This document shows, in pieces, positions 43,045 through 51,561 of a DNA stretch of 64,000 nt. The stretch is from Ruminiclostridium sp. GTDB lineage: Bacteria > Bacillota > Clostridia > Oscillospirales > Ruminococcaceae. Position numbers and translations under genes: made by a program. The notes below the pieces were generated by a model. That model was not told the origin of the DNA. It saw nothing but the letters and a program-made list of their open reading frames with translations, and made no database searches. The stretch's first letter is position 1. Every line of letters begins with the position of its first letter. The stretch covers positions 1-64,000 of the forward strand of contig JAIKZF010000097.1 in NCBI GenBank assembly GCA_024682455.1. Reading direction: 5' to 3'.

Positions 43045-43740
43045 TCAGTACGGCTTTTTTCCGTCGAGCCAGCCCTTTTCCTTCCAGTAATCGGAATCCG
43101 TCCTGTTCCAGCCGTTCTTCTGCGTCATTCCGAACAAGCCGAATAAAAACCGTATTTTAAAGCCGGTCTTTTTTGCTTTCAGACTTCTTATGACTTTACG
43201 CGCTACACTCTTTACCTGCTTTTTTATCTTGTCCTTGTCCTTGTAATCTATGTAATTGCCGCCCATTTTCATGGTCGTGACACCATAGCTGTGAACCCCC
43301 GATATCCCCCAGTAATTCATATTGCTTTTCAGCAGCTTCACAGTTGCTTTCACGCCCGAGCCTCCGGCGGAGGTTATTATAAGCCCCGTCTTGCCGAACA
43401 TACTCTCTCTCGGACGATGCACCAGCCATATATACGCAAGATGATCCAGCAGAGCCTTCATCCCGCCTGTGCATGAACCGACAAATACCGGCGTTGCGAG
43501 AATAATGAGATCCGCCTTTTCCATACGCTCTAAAATCGGCGCGATCTTATGATAATGCGGGCACTTATCCTCGCCGTGCAGTATACAGTTCGCACAGCCG
43601 CAGCAGAATTCATCAAAATCCTTCGGCAGTACAATTTCGTCTGTCTCCGCGCCCTCCGCACGGAACTCATCGAGAAACAGATCTGTCACCGCGCGGGTAT
43701 TCCCGTTGTGCGCGGTACCGATCACAGTTAATATCCTCAT
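43045..43740 (-). CDS. NADPH-dependent FMN reductase / flavodoxin-like flavoprotein
   Basis: 231 residues of flavodoxin fold. GTAHNGNTRAVTDLFL is the FMN phosphate loop, a cysteine-bearing CCGCANCILHGEDKCPHY segment resembles the compact cluster of iron-sulphur flavoproteins, and ATPVFVGSCTGGMKALLDH is the second flavin loop. A basic, partly hydrophobic extension follows after residue 180 (LFGLFGMTQKNGW). The physiological electron acceptor is unknown. It is inserted between priA and def, overlapping the priA stop by four bases, so it is expressed with translation genes. Confidence 0.85.
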   Translation of the reverse strand: MRILTVIGTAHNGNTRAVTDLFLDEFRAEGAETDEIVLPKDFDEFCCGCANCILHGEDKCPHYHKIAPILERMEKADLIILATPVFVGSCTGGMKALLDHLAYIWLVHRPRESMFGKTGLIITSAGGSGVKATVKLLKSNMNYWGISGVHSYGVTTMKMGGNYIDYKDKDKIKKQVKSVARKVIRSLKAKKTGFKIRFLFGLFGMTQKNGWNRTDSDYWKEKGWLDGKKPY

Positions 43741-46172
43741 ATTATCTCTCCGTTGAAATCGGGATAGAAGCTGACTTTTTTAAATTCGGGCAGCTTGTAT
43801 GCCGACATTATGACAAGCCTCAGCATATCGCGGAAGGCCTTTGTATTCCTGCATTTCACGATCAGCTTCGCGCGGAAGCTTCCGTTCAGGCGCCCGCTCG
43901 ATGTGGGTCCGAGTATTATTACTGGCATTTCCCTGCCGAACTTCTTTGTCTGCTCTTCAAGCAATTCGCGGAACTTTTTTGACGCGATATCCACGGCTTT
44001 TTCCTCTGGAGAAGAAAAGGCTGTCATACAGATATCGCAGTACGGCGGGAATATCAGAGCCTCGCGCACCTGGGACTCCTGCGCGTAAAAGCCCTTGTAG
44101 TCCTGCTTCGCGGCAAGCTCCAGCACATAATGGTCGGGCGAGAAGGTCTGGAGATATGCCCTGCCCTTCTTTGAGCCTCGCCCCGAACGTCCGACTACCT
44201 GCGTTATCAGCGAGAACGTCCTCTCGAAGCCTAGATAATCGCCCGCGTAAAGCGACTTGTCGATCAGCAGCACTCCCACAAGCGTTACATTCTCGAAATT
44301 CAGCCCTTTTGCTATCATCTGCGTACCGACCATTATGTCATACTCATTGTTCGCGAATTCTGCAAAACGCTTTTCGTATGAATACTTCGACATCGTGGTG
44401 TCCGCGTCCATGCGCAGGACACGTGCGGACGGAAAGAGCTGCTTTATCTCTTCCTCGATGCGCTGCGTGCCTGTGCCGCTCGAATATATGAACTTGCTGC
44501 CGCACTTTTCGCACGCCTCGGGCATAGACCTCCGGAAGCCGCAGTAGTGGCAGATAAGGCTGTTATTCACCTTGTGATACGTCAGCGGTATGCCGCAGTT
44601 CGGACATTCCGCAACAGTGCCGCAGTTCACGCAGTTCACATAAGTGTGGAAGCCCCGGCGGTTGAGCAGGAGCATTGACTGCTCGCCACGTTCAAGATTG
44701 AGCGAGAGCTGCTCTATGAGCTCGCCGCTGAAATTGGAGCGGTTGCCCTTCTCGGCTTCGACGCGCATATCTATCATCTTTACATCGGGCAGCACGGCGT
44801 CGCTGTACCGCTCGTTCATCTCGAAAAGCGAATACCGCCCGTTCAAAGCGTTGTAATAGCTGTCAAAAGACGGAGTCGCGGAAGCCAGCAGCAGCAGGGC
44901 GTTATGCCTGAAACAGCGCTGCTTGGCAATATCGCGGGCGTGATAGCGCGGCGAGCTCTCGGATTTATAGGTATGCTCTCCCTCTTCGTCTATCACTACG
45001 ATGCCGATGTTCTCCAGCGGCGCGAATATTGCGCTGCGGGTGCCTATCACGATACGCGCTTCTCCCGAGCGAATGCGCTTGTATTCGTCCGCGCGCATAC
45101 CGAGAGACAGGCTGCTGTGGATTATCGCGACATTTCCTCCGAAAAGCCCGCGGAACTTGTTCACGGTCTGCGGCGTGAGTGAGATCTCGGGAATAAGCAG
45201 TATCGCGGTCTTTCCCATATTCACGCAGTATTCTATAAGCTTTATGAATACCGAGGTCTTGCCGCTGCCCGTGATACCGTGCAGAAGCGCGCATTTCGGC
45301 TCGTCGGTGTTCATCAGCTCCAGAAGTCTGTCATAGGTCTTCTGCTGGAGCGGCGAGAACCTGATATCCGAAAGCTTTTCGGTCGCCTCGGCTCCGGCGC
45401 AGTCGCTGCGGTAGATCTCCGTATCGGAGATCACGAGCGCGTTCTTGTCGGCAAGACGCTTTATCACGGACTCGGCGGCTCCGCTCAGATAGCTGAGTTC
45501 TTTCAGCGACGCCGCGCCGACCTCGGCGAGAGTGTCCAGCACGAGCTTCTGCTTCGGCGACAGCTTTATATCCTCGGGGAGCTCATCGACGGGAGTCACG
45601 GTCTTTTCCACCGCGTCGCCGACCTTTCTCCTCACGCTTTCATGCAGCATCAATATGCCCTTTTCCGTGAGGGTCTTTTTCGCCGCGGCATTCCCAGGAA
45701 GCTTCAGGAGCTCCTCGGCGGCAGCGTCTCCGGAGCAGCCGGAAAGCGCCTCAACAAGACTTTTCTCGTCGTCGGACAGCTCTCCGTCCGCCGCGGCGAG
45801 CCGCGCCCTGCTCACATTGAACGAGTGCTTTTCGCTTATATAGAGCGCCAGTCCCGGCGGGAGCATGGTCCTCACGGCATCATAGTATGTACAGAACGTG
45901 CGCTCCCGCATGAACTCCGCGAGAGAGAGCATTTCGGGGCTTATTACGATACCGTCGTCAGCTGCCGCGTATATGCTCTTTATCCTGCCGGAGGGCTTTT
46001 CGTCCGACACGGAAAAAACCACGCCCACACGGTGCTTATCCGTTCTCCCGAAAGGCACAATAACACGCATACCCGCGGTTATTGTCAAACCTGCGGGTAT
46101 CTCGTATGTAAACAGCGCGTCAAACGCCGTTGTCGTCTTTTCGACCGCTACCGCGGCATACCGTGCGCTCAT
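43737..46172 (-). CDS. priA: Primosomal replication helicase PriA
   Basis: 811 residues, full length. Restarts stalled replication forks as a 3'-5' helicase. Order: 3' DNA-binding and winged-helix domains, Walker A (HGITGSGKT), motif II, a helicase lobe with zinc-binding cysteines (CVNCGTVAECPNCGIPL and CHYCGFRRSMPEACEKCG), then GTQMIAKGLNFENV. Motif II reads DEEGEHTYKSE where DEEH is usual, so the fourth position is Gly and a His follows two residues later. Overlaps gmk by four bases (ATGA). The rpoZ and coaBC genes that often separate gmk and priA are absent. Confidence 0.96.
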   Translation of the reverse strand: MSARYAAVAVEKTTTAFDALFTYEIPAGLTITAGMRVIVPFGRTDKHRVGVVFSVSDEKPSGRIKSIYAAADDGIVISPEMLSLAEFMRERTFCTYYDAVRTMLPPGLALYISEKHSFNVSRARLAAADGELSDDEKSLVEALSGCSGDAAAEELLKLPGNAAAKKTLTEKGILMLHESVRRKVGDAVEKTVTPVDELPEDIKLSPKQKLVLDTLAEVGAASLKELSYLSGAAESVIKRLADKNALVISDTEIYRSDCAGAEATEKLSDIRFSPLQQKTYDRLLELMNTDEPKCALLHGITGSGKTSVFIKLIEYCVNMGKTAILLIPEISLTPQTVNKFRGLFGGNVAIIHSSLSLGMRADEYKRIRSGEARIVIGTRSAIFAPLENIGIVVIDEEGEHTYKSESSPRYHARDIAKQRCFRHNALLLLASATPSFDSYYNALNGRYSLFEMNERYSDAVLPDVKMIDMRVEAEKGNRSNFSGELIEQLSLNLERGEQSMLLLNRRGFHTYVNCVNCGTVAECPNCGIPLTYHKVNNSLICHYCGFRRSMPEACEKCGSKFIYSSGTGTQRIEEEIKQLFPSARVLRMDADTTMSKYSYEKRFAEFANNEYDIMVGTQMIAKGLNFENVTLVGVLLIDKSLYAGDYLGFERTFSLITQVVGRSGRGSKKGRAYLQTFSPDHYVLELAAKQDYKGFYAQESQVREALIFPPYCDICMTAFSSPEEKAVDIASKKFRELLEEQTKKFGREMPVIILGPTSSGRLNGSFRAKLIVKCRNTKAFRDMLRLVIMSAYKLPEFKKVSFYPDFNGEII

Positions 46173-46774
46173 TCCGCAAGCAGTTCCCCGATAACGCCCT
46201 CACGGTTTGAGCGGCGGCATTTCTCCGCGCGCACAACGGCAAGGAAGTCGTCCACCGCGTCCTCAAGAGCCGCGTTGGTTATGAGATAATCGTAATTTCC
46301 GGCGAATTCGAGCTCTTTTCTCGCGGTCTCAAGGCGCTGCTTTATCACATCGTCGGTCTCGGTTCCGCGCTTGTGCAGACGTCTTTCGAGCTCCGCGAAG
46401 GACGGAGGCAGTATGAACACCAGCGTACAGTCAGGGAATATCCTGCGGACATTCGCCGCGCCCTCGATCTCTATTTTCAGCACCACATCCTTGCCAGCGT
46501 CGAGCATATCGGTGACCGCTTTTTTCGGGGTCCCGTAGTAATTGCCCACATACTCGGTATACTCCAGCAGCTCGCCGTCAGCGATCATCTGCTCGAACTG
46601 CTCACGGGTCCTGAAATGGTAGCTCACCCCGTCGGTCTCTCCCGGACGCATCGCGCGGGAGGTCGCCGAGACCGAGTAATAAAGATTGCCGTTTGCCTTC
46701 AAAGCCTGTTCAAGTATCGTATCCTTGCCGCACCCGGCGGGAGCCGATACCACGATAAGTATTCCCTTTGACAT
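46169..46774 (-). CDS. gmk: Guanylate kinase
   Basis: 201 residues from the ATG at 46772-46774, chosen because GGTGAT is correctly spaced for it and too close to the ATG three codons earlier. Phosphorylates GMP to GDP. P-loop SAPAGCGKDT (family norm SGPSGSGKST, so it is altered but functional in form), SATSRAMRPGE and GVSYHF with the GMP-binding residues, and LLEYTEYVGNYYGTP. It lies between remA and priA in the conserved order. Confidence 0.95.
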   Translation of the reverse strand: MSKGILIVVSAPAGCGKDTILEQALKANGNLYYSVSATSRAMRPGETDGVSYHFRTREQFEQMIADGELLEYTEYVGNYYGTPKKAVTDMLDAGKDVVLKIEIEGAANVRRIFPDCTLVFILPPSFAELERRLHKRGTETDDVIKQRLETARKELEFAGNYDYLITNAALEDAVDDFLAVVRAEKCRRSNREGVIGELLAE

Positions 46775-46818
46775 GATCATCACCTGTATTTCTTTCCTGT
46801 TTTCCTGCGGTATGAACG

Positions 46819-47040
46819 TTATTCTCCGATAGCGGAGGGATCCTTCGCGGACATGACGATATGACCGCTGTCCATAACTATGACGGTCTTGGTCTTTTTG
46901 CCGCAGGTGGCGTCTATCGCCGTGAGTTTGTCCTTAGCGGCGGAGACTATGCGCTTCGCGGGGGCGGAATCTGCGCCTATGACCGCCACTATCCTGTCGC
47001 TGTTTATCCTGTTGCCGTAGCCTACGTCTATCAGCTTCAT
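46819..47040 (-). CDS. remA: Extracellular matrix regulator RemA (DUF370)
   Basis: 73 residues. KLIDVGYGNRINSDRIVAVI at the N-terminus is diagnostic of the RemA/DUF370 family, a ring-forming DNA-binding protein that in Bacillus activates biofilm-matrix and osmoprotection genes. The upstream neighbour yloC (yicC), normal in Bacillus, is missing here and remA starts the operon from its own promoter, followed by gmk. Confidence 0.94.
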   Translation of the reverse strand: MKLIDVGYGNRINSDRIVAVIGADSAPAKRIVSAAKDKLTAIDATCGKKTKTVIVMDSGHIVMSAKDPSAIGE

Positions 47041-47073
47041 AATATCACCCGTCTATATAATATCGTATCTTTT

Positions 47074-47102
47074 ATTATAACATTTTACAAAGAAAAAATC
47101 AA
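47074..47102 (-). promoter_or_regulatory. Sigma-A promoter of the remA-gmk-priA operon
   Basis: Minus strand TTGATT (47097-47102), 17-base spacer, TATAAT (47074-47079). The -35 overlaps the maf stop codon. Confidence 0.87.
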
Positions 47103-47650
47103 TACATATTTTTCAATTCTCTCGCAAGTCTTCCTACCGGCAGTCCCATAACATTGTAGTAATCCCCCGTTATGCCGCTGACGAGCAGAGCTCCGGCGTC
47201 TTGTATCCCGTACGCGCCCGCCTTGTCGAACGGCTCGCCCGTGGCGGTATAATCCTCTATCTCCTTATCGGAGAGCTCAAAGAAGCGCACAGCCGTGTCC
47301 TCCGCGAAGCTTATCTTCTTTTCCGGGGAAATAACGTAGACTCCCGTATAAACATGGTGCTCTCTTCCGGAAAGCAGCCGCAGCATACGTTTCGCGTCGA
47401 CGGCGTCCTTCGGCTTGCCGAGTATCTCACCGTTCACCGAGACCACGGTATCCGCGCCTATGACCGTATCGTTCGGATACTGCGCCGCTATCTCCTCAGC
47501 CTTGTGCCGCGCAAGCTCGCGCACATATTCGTCGGGCGGCAGGCTCTTATCGGCTCGCTCCTCCCCCACCGCCGGTATTATCCGGAAATCCGCGGTCATA
47601 AGCGACAAAAGCTCCTTCCGGCGCGGCGATTTGCTTGCAAGTATAAGCAT
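47099..47650 (-). CDS. maf: Maf-type nucleoside triphosphate pyrophosphatase
   Basis: 183 residues from the ATG at 47648-47650, with GGAGG nine bases upstream; an ORF start 13 codons earlier lies at the predicted transcription start and is unlikely. Motifs: LASKSPRRKELL, DTVIGADTVVSVNGEILGKP, and GAYGIQDAG. It hydrolyses non-canonical or modified nucleoside triphosphates such as dTTP/UTP-type substrates; overexpression of relatives inhibits septation. Its promoter is back to back with that of tmk. Confidence 0.95.
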   Translation of the reverse strand: MLILASKSPRRKELLSLMTADFRIIPAVGEERADKSLPPDEYVRELARHKAEEIAAQYPNDTVIGADTVVSVNGEILGKPKDAVDAKRMLRLLSGREHHVYTGVYVISPEKKISFAEDTAVRFFELSDKEIEDYTATGEPFDKAGAYGIQDAGALLVSGITGDYYNVMGLPVGRLARELKNMY

Positions 47651-47679
47651 ATCCCATTCCCTCCAATCATAATATATCA

Positions 47680-47708
47680 ATTTTAGCATATTTTTGAGCG
47701 TATGTCAA
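47680..47708 (-). promoter_or_regulatory. Sigma-A promoter of maf
   Basis: Minus strand TTGACA (47703-47708), 17-base spacer, TAAAAT (47680-47685). Only eight bases separate its -35 from that of the divergent tmk promoter. Confidence 0.9.
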
Positions 47709-47716
47709 ATTACCTC

Positions 47717-47745
47717 TTGACGGAGCAGGCGAAATATGATAAAAT
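47717..47745 (+). promoter_or_regulatory. Sigma-A promoter of the tmk-mltG-U32 operon
   Basis: TTGACG (47717-47722), 17-base spacer, TAAAAT (47740-47745), 29 bases before the tmk ATG. Confidence 0.9.
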
Positions 47746-47774
47746 ATATTGGAATATTATCAGCGGGAGGCATC

Positions 47775-48428
47775 ATGAAGAAGCTTATTGTGATAGAAGG
47801 GCTCGACGGAAGCGGGAAATCGACCCAGCTGGAGCTGATGAAAAGCAGATATGACGCGCATTTCATAACTTTTCCATACTATGAGACCGACAGCGGAAGA
47901 ATGATAAGCGCGTACCTGCGCGGAGACTTCAATGAGCCCGATCCGAAGGTAAGCGCGTATTCGGCAAGCATTATGTACGCCGCCGACCGTTACACAAGCT
48001 TCCGCACGCATTGGGGCCCGCTTTATGAGAGCGGTCTTCCCGTTATCTCGGCAAGATATGTCTCATCAAACGCGATCTACCAGATGACCAAGCTGGACAG
48101 GAGCGAGTGGGACAGCTATCTCGACTGGCTGTGCGACCTTGAGTACGAAAAGCTCGGTATGCCGAGACCCGACCTGACGATATTCCTCGATATGCCCGGC
48201 GATATTTCGCAGAAGCTTCTTCTTAAGCGCTACGGCGGAGACGAGTCTAAGAAGGATATCCACGAGCGTGATATCTCCTTCCAGCGCAGATGCAGAGAAG
48301 CCGCCCTGTATACGGCGGAAAGGTTCGGCTGGAAGCGTGTGCTCTGCGGAGAGAACGGCGAGCCGTTCAGAGCGGAAACTATCGGCTCCGCGATATCCGC
48401 GCTCATTGATGAAGAGCTGAAAAATTGA
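47775..48428 (+). CDS. tmk: Thymidylate kinase-family protein
   Basis: 217 residues from the ATG at 47775, with GGGAGG just upstream; 13 extra codons are open but fall at the transcription start. P-loop EGLDGSGKSTQ (residues 8-18). The usual REPGGT after the P-loop is replaced by FPYYETDSGRMISAYL, and the DR motif reads YAADRYTSF. These are traits of the second clostridial Tmk group, which may phosphorylate dTMP or another deoxynucleotide. It opens an operon with a DJ-1 protein, 5-formyl-THF cyclo-ligase, mltG and a U32 protein. Confidence 0.87.
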   Translation: MKKLIVIEGLDGSGKSTQLELMKSRYDAHFITFPYYETDSGRMISAYLRGDFNEPDPKVSAYSASIMYAADRYTSFRTHWGPLYESGLPVISARYVSSNAIYQMTKLDRSEWDSYLDWLCDLEYEKLGMPRPDLTIFLDMPGDISQKLLLKRYGGDESKKDIHERDISFQRRCREAALYTAERFGWKRVLCGENGEPFRAETIGSAISALIDEELKN

Positions 48429-48447
48429 CCGAAAGGACTTTGATATT

Positions 48448-48990
48448 ATGATACTTGTATTTCTTGCGAACGGTTTTGAAGAGACAGAGGCTGTCGCACC
48501 CATAGACATACTCCGCAGGAACGGCAGAGATGTCGTCACGGTGGGCATCGGCGAGGAGATCATCACAAGCGCCCACGGTTTGACGGTAGTTCCCGATGTG
48601 ACGGAGGTCGACCTCGCATTGAGCGATGAGATAGAGATGATCGTGCTGCCCGGCGGTATGCCCGGTACGCTCAACCTCGAAAAGTCCCGCACCGTTCAGG
48701 ACGCCATAGACTATTGCAGCGCGAACGGCAAATATATAGCCGCTATATGCGCGGCTCCCTCGGTGATAGGAAAGAAGGGGCTGCTGAAAGGAAAGAACGC
48801 TACCTGCTTCCCCGGCTTCGAGGAATTCCTTGAAGGCGCGAACTTCACGGGAGCTCCCGTTGAGGCGGACGGCAATATCGTCACCGCGAGAGGCGCGGGC
48901 GTAGCGCTCGAATTCGGGCTTAAGCTCGTCGAGGTGCTTTCCGGAAAGCCCGCCGCCGACAAGATAAAGGAAGCAATGCGCTGTGTCTGA
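48448..48990 (+). CDS. DJ-1/PfpI-family protein
   Basis: 180 residues of the DJ-1 subfamily. The nucleophile elbow is AAICAAPSVIG with C101, and the supporting acid is E14 in GFEETEAVAPIDILRR. Members act in carbonyl-stress defence (glyoxalase III or deglycase activity is claimed) or as redox-sensitive chaperones. AAAGGA precedes the ATG. Its last eight bases overlap the GTG start of the next gene. Confidence 0.93.
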   Translation: MILVFLANGFEETEAVAPIDILRRNGRDVVTVGIGEEIITSAHGLTVVPDVTEVDLALSDEIEMIVLPGGMPGTLNLEKSRTVQDAIDYCSANGKYIAAICAAPSVIGKKGLLKGKNATCFPGFEEFLEGANFTGAPVEADGNIVTARGAGVALEFGLKLVEVLSGKPAADKIKEAMRCV

Positions 48991-49546
48991 GGACAAGAAG
49001 CTGCTGAGGCGCGAGCTTGTCGCGCTGCGCAGAGCTATGTCAGAAAATGTCAGGAAAGAACTTGACGAAAGAATATATAATAATCTTGCGGAAAACGGCC
49101 GGGTGCGGTCATGCGGGACTTTTCTGGTCTATGCTTCATCACCGGACGAGGTCGATACAAGGCGCTTCATAAACGCGCTGCTTGCCGGAGGAAAGACCGT
49201 TGCCGTGCCGAAATGCACGGGAAAGGATATGGCGTTTCTCACGGTGAAGTCGCTCGGCTCGCTGACAAGAAGCAGCTTCGGGGTAGACGAGCCCACGGAC
49301 GGCACCGAGATCACGGAATTCCGGGATACGGTATGCGTCGTGCCCGGACTGCGTTTCGACAGGAACGGATACAGGCTCGGCTGGGGCGGAGGCTTCTATG
49401 ACAGGTTCCTGGCACGCTACTCCGGATACTCCGTGGGTATCTGCTATGAATGCTGCTGCGGAGATGTACCCGCGGATACATACGATGTGCCTGTTGACGC
49501 TGTAATCACGGAAAACGGTATTTTTCCGGAAAAACCAATGCTGTAA
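48983..49546 (+). CDS. 5-Formyltetrahydrofolate cyclo-ligase
   Basis: 187 residues, starting at a GTG (48983-48985) inside the DJ-1 gene. The ATP-binding signature GYRLGWGGGFYDRFL is complete, and the N-terminus KKLLRRELVALRRAMS is typical. The enzyme returns 5-formyl-THF to 5,10-methenyl-THF, recycling a folate dead end. It is one of three folate-linked functions in the window, with folT and fmt. The next gene starts 14 bases later. Confidence 0.95.
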   Translation: MSEDKKLLRRELVALRRAMSENVRKELDERIYNNLAENGRVRSCGTFLVYASSPDEVDTRRFINALLAGGKTVAVPKCTGKDMAFLTVKSLGSLTRSSFGVDEPTDGTEITEFRDTVCVVPGLRFDRNGYRLGWGGGFYDRFLARYSGYSVGICYECCCGDVPADTYDVPVDAVITENGIFPEKPML

Positions 49547-49560
49547 AGAGGTGAACCCGG

Positions 49561-51561
49561 TTGGACGAAAACGAAGAAAAAGAATATAACGATATAGCCA
49601 GTCTCGCGGCATACCTTCACAGCGACAAGATGCAGGCCTTCAAGGCAGCCGAGGAACGCGCAGAGAAAGGACTCCCGCCGCTTGAGGACGAGCCGGAGCA
49701 GGACAGCTTTTCAAAGGACGTGCTGTTCACCTCGGACAGGCGCAGACCCGCTTCCGCGCCAAGGCGCAGGCCGTCGGCGAAACACTCCGCGGCAGCTGCA
49801 CCCGTAAGCGAACCGGTGCCGAAAACTCAGCGTATCGACGAGCCGAAAACTCAGCGCATCGACGAGCCGAAAACTCAGCGCATTGATGAGCAGAAAACTC
49901 AGCGCATTGATGAGCAGAAAGCTGTCGAAGCACCGCCGAAGCCGGATGAGCACGCAAACTCCGAACATAACAGATACACGGACAGACCGAGAAAAAAGCA
50001 CTCTGCCGCCGCTAAAACGGAAAAGCACGAATCCGCCGACGCACAGAACATTCCGGCTCTTTCCGAAAGCCTTTCCGAATCCCTGGGGCTCAGAGCAGCC
50101 GAGATAAACGAGCAGAACAGAAACGCGCTCCCGCCCGAGGATACCCCGGAGATATTCGATATCACGGAGGGCAGCGATCAGGAAAAGCAGTTCAACAACG
50201 CGGCCACAAGACTCATGAACGCGGTCAACGACCCCGTTTCCAGAAACGACGCAATGCGCGAGGATATGGAGGCGGAGGAGGAAGAGATACGCGCCGAGAA
50301 AATGGAAGCCGCTATAATGAGGCGCAGATACGAGCGCCAGAAGCAGAGCACCAGAACTCTCGCGTATATCCTTATCGCGCTGCTGCTGTGCACCGCGATA
50401 ATCGGGGCTTCCGCTTACGCCTCGGCTCATATCGTGAAGTGGGCGCTCGACTTCACGGGGATCGCGGCGCAGGATTTCAAGATAGACGTTGAGATACCCG
50501 AGGACGCCTCGGTGGAGACCGTCGCGGCTATTCTTGCGGAAAACAACATAATCTCCGACGCGAAGTTCTTCAAGCTCTACGCAGATTTCGCGGATAAGCT
50601 CAAAGCAGATGAAAAGGATCGCAATACCGATTTCATCGGAGGCAAGTATACCGTAAGCTCCACTATGTCGTACAGCACCCTGCTCTCTCTTTTCAGGACC
50701 GAAAAGACCCGCAAGGAAACCGTGTCCGTGCGTATCATCGAGGGTATGAACGCGCGTGAGATCGGCGACCTGCTGGAAAAGAACAATGTGTGCTACGCGG
50801 AGGATTTCGAGAAATACTACAAGGATATCCTCAACATCTATGATTTCGAGCGCAGAGTAAAGCAGAGCTCCTCAAAGATGTATCAGCTTGAGGGATATCT
50901 GTTCCCCGATACCTATGAGTTCTATGTCGTCAACGGCATGGCTGACGGCGGCGCTCCCGAAAGGGGCGAGACCGAGCAGGAAGCCAGGGAACGCATCAAA
51001 AAGGACTCGGAGGAGAACGCCCTCGTAGCCGCAAAGAAGATGTACTCGAACTTCAACGACAAGATGACGATGAAGATGTACAAGAAAATGGGCGAGATGA
51101 ATATGACCCTCGACGAGGTAGTGGCTCTCGCTTCTATCGTACAGAAGGAGGCAGGCTACACCGAGGATATGGAAATGGTCGCTAGCGTATTCCTGAACAG
51201 AATACGTCATTCCGCCGAATTCCCCTATCTCCAGTCCGATGTCACTATCATGTATGTTGAGGACGTGATAAAGCCGAACTTCAAGGGCAGCGAGACCGCG
51301 AAAACACGTTTATGCAACGCCTACAACACGTACGTATGTCAGGGTATACCCGCGGGACCCGTGTGCAACCCCGGGCTCGACGCCATAAACGCCGTGCTGT
51401 ACTCGGCGGAGTCACCGTACTTCTATTTCTGCGCGAATCCCGATACCGGCGAGATCTTCTACGCCGAGACCGAGGAAAAGCATAACGAGAACAAGATACT
51501 CGCCGGTCTGACCGGCACAGGACAGACAGCCGAAGAATACGGGGAGGGCGAAAATGGATAA
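49561..51561 (+). CDS. mltG: Endolytic transglycosylase MltG with long cytosolic extension
   Basis: 666 residues from a TTG with AGAGGTGA upstream. Residues 1-262 form a charged cytosolic region, including four tandem eight-residue repeats of PKTQRIDE type (87-118). One membrane helix follows (about 266-289). The YceG/MltG domain has a LysM-like part (DFKIDVEIPEDASVETVAAIL) and the catalytic Glu in ASIVQKEAGYTEDM, then LQSDVTIMYV. MltG cleaves nascent glycan strands to end polymerisation. Most relatives have far shorter cytosolic segments. It overlaps the U32 gene by eight bases. Confidence 0.94.
   Translation: MDENEEKEYNDIASLAAYLHSDKMQAFKAAEERAEKGLPPLEDEPEQDSFSKDVLFTSDRRRPASAPRRRPSAKHSAAAAPVSEPVPKTQRIDEPKTQRIDEPKTQRIDEQKTQRIDEQKAVEAPPKPDEHANSEHNRYTDRPRKKHSAAAKTEKHESADAQNIPALSESLSESLGLRAAEINEQNRNALPPEDTPEIFDITEGSDQEKQFNNAATRLMNAVNDPVSRNDAMREDMEAEEEEIRAEKMEAAIMRRRYERQKQSTRTLAYILIALLLCTAIIGASAYASAHIVKWALDFTGIAAQDFKIDVEIPEDASVETVAAILAENNIISDAKFFKLYADFADKLKADEKDRNTDFIGGKYTVSSTMSYSTLLSLFRTEKTRKETVSVRIIEGMNAREIGDLLEKNNVCYAEDFEKYYKDILNIYDFERRVKQSSSKMYQLEGYLFPDTYEFYVVNGMADGGAPERGETEQEARERIKKDSEENALVAAKKMYSNFNDKMTMKMYKKMGEMNMTLDEVVALASIVQKEAGYTEDMEMVASVFLNRIRHSAEFPYLQSDVTIMYVEDVIKPNFKGSETAKTRLCNAYNTYVCQGIPAGPVCNPGLDAINAVLYSAESPYFYFCANPDTGEIFYAETEEKHNENKILAGLTGTGQTAEEYGEGENG
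49819..49914 (+). repeat. Four tandem 24-base coding repeats in mltG
   Basis: Units begin at 49819, 49843, 49867 and 49891 and encode PKTQRIDE three times and QKTQRIDE once. Copies differ by a few synonymous or single changes, which points to recent slippage duplication. Confidence 0.93.

Noticed and set aside
46169-46783. Start of gmk at the first ATG (46783)
   Set aside because: GGTG would be directly adjacent to that ATG; the ATG at 46774 has proper spacing and the family-typical N-terminus.
49819-49914. Regular 24-base repeats as a CRISPR array
   Set aside because: Units are directly adjacent without spacers, are in frame and encode an eight-residue repeat inside mltG.
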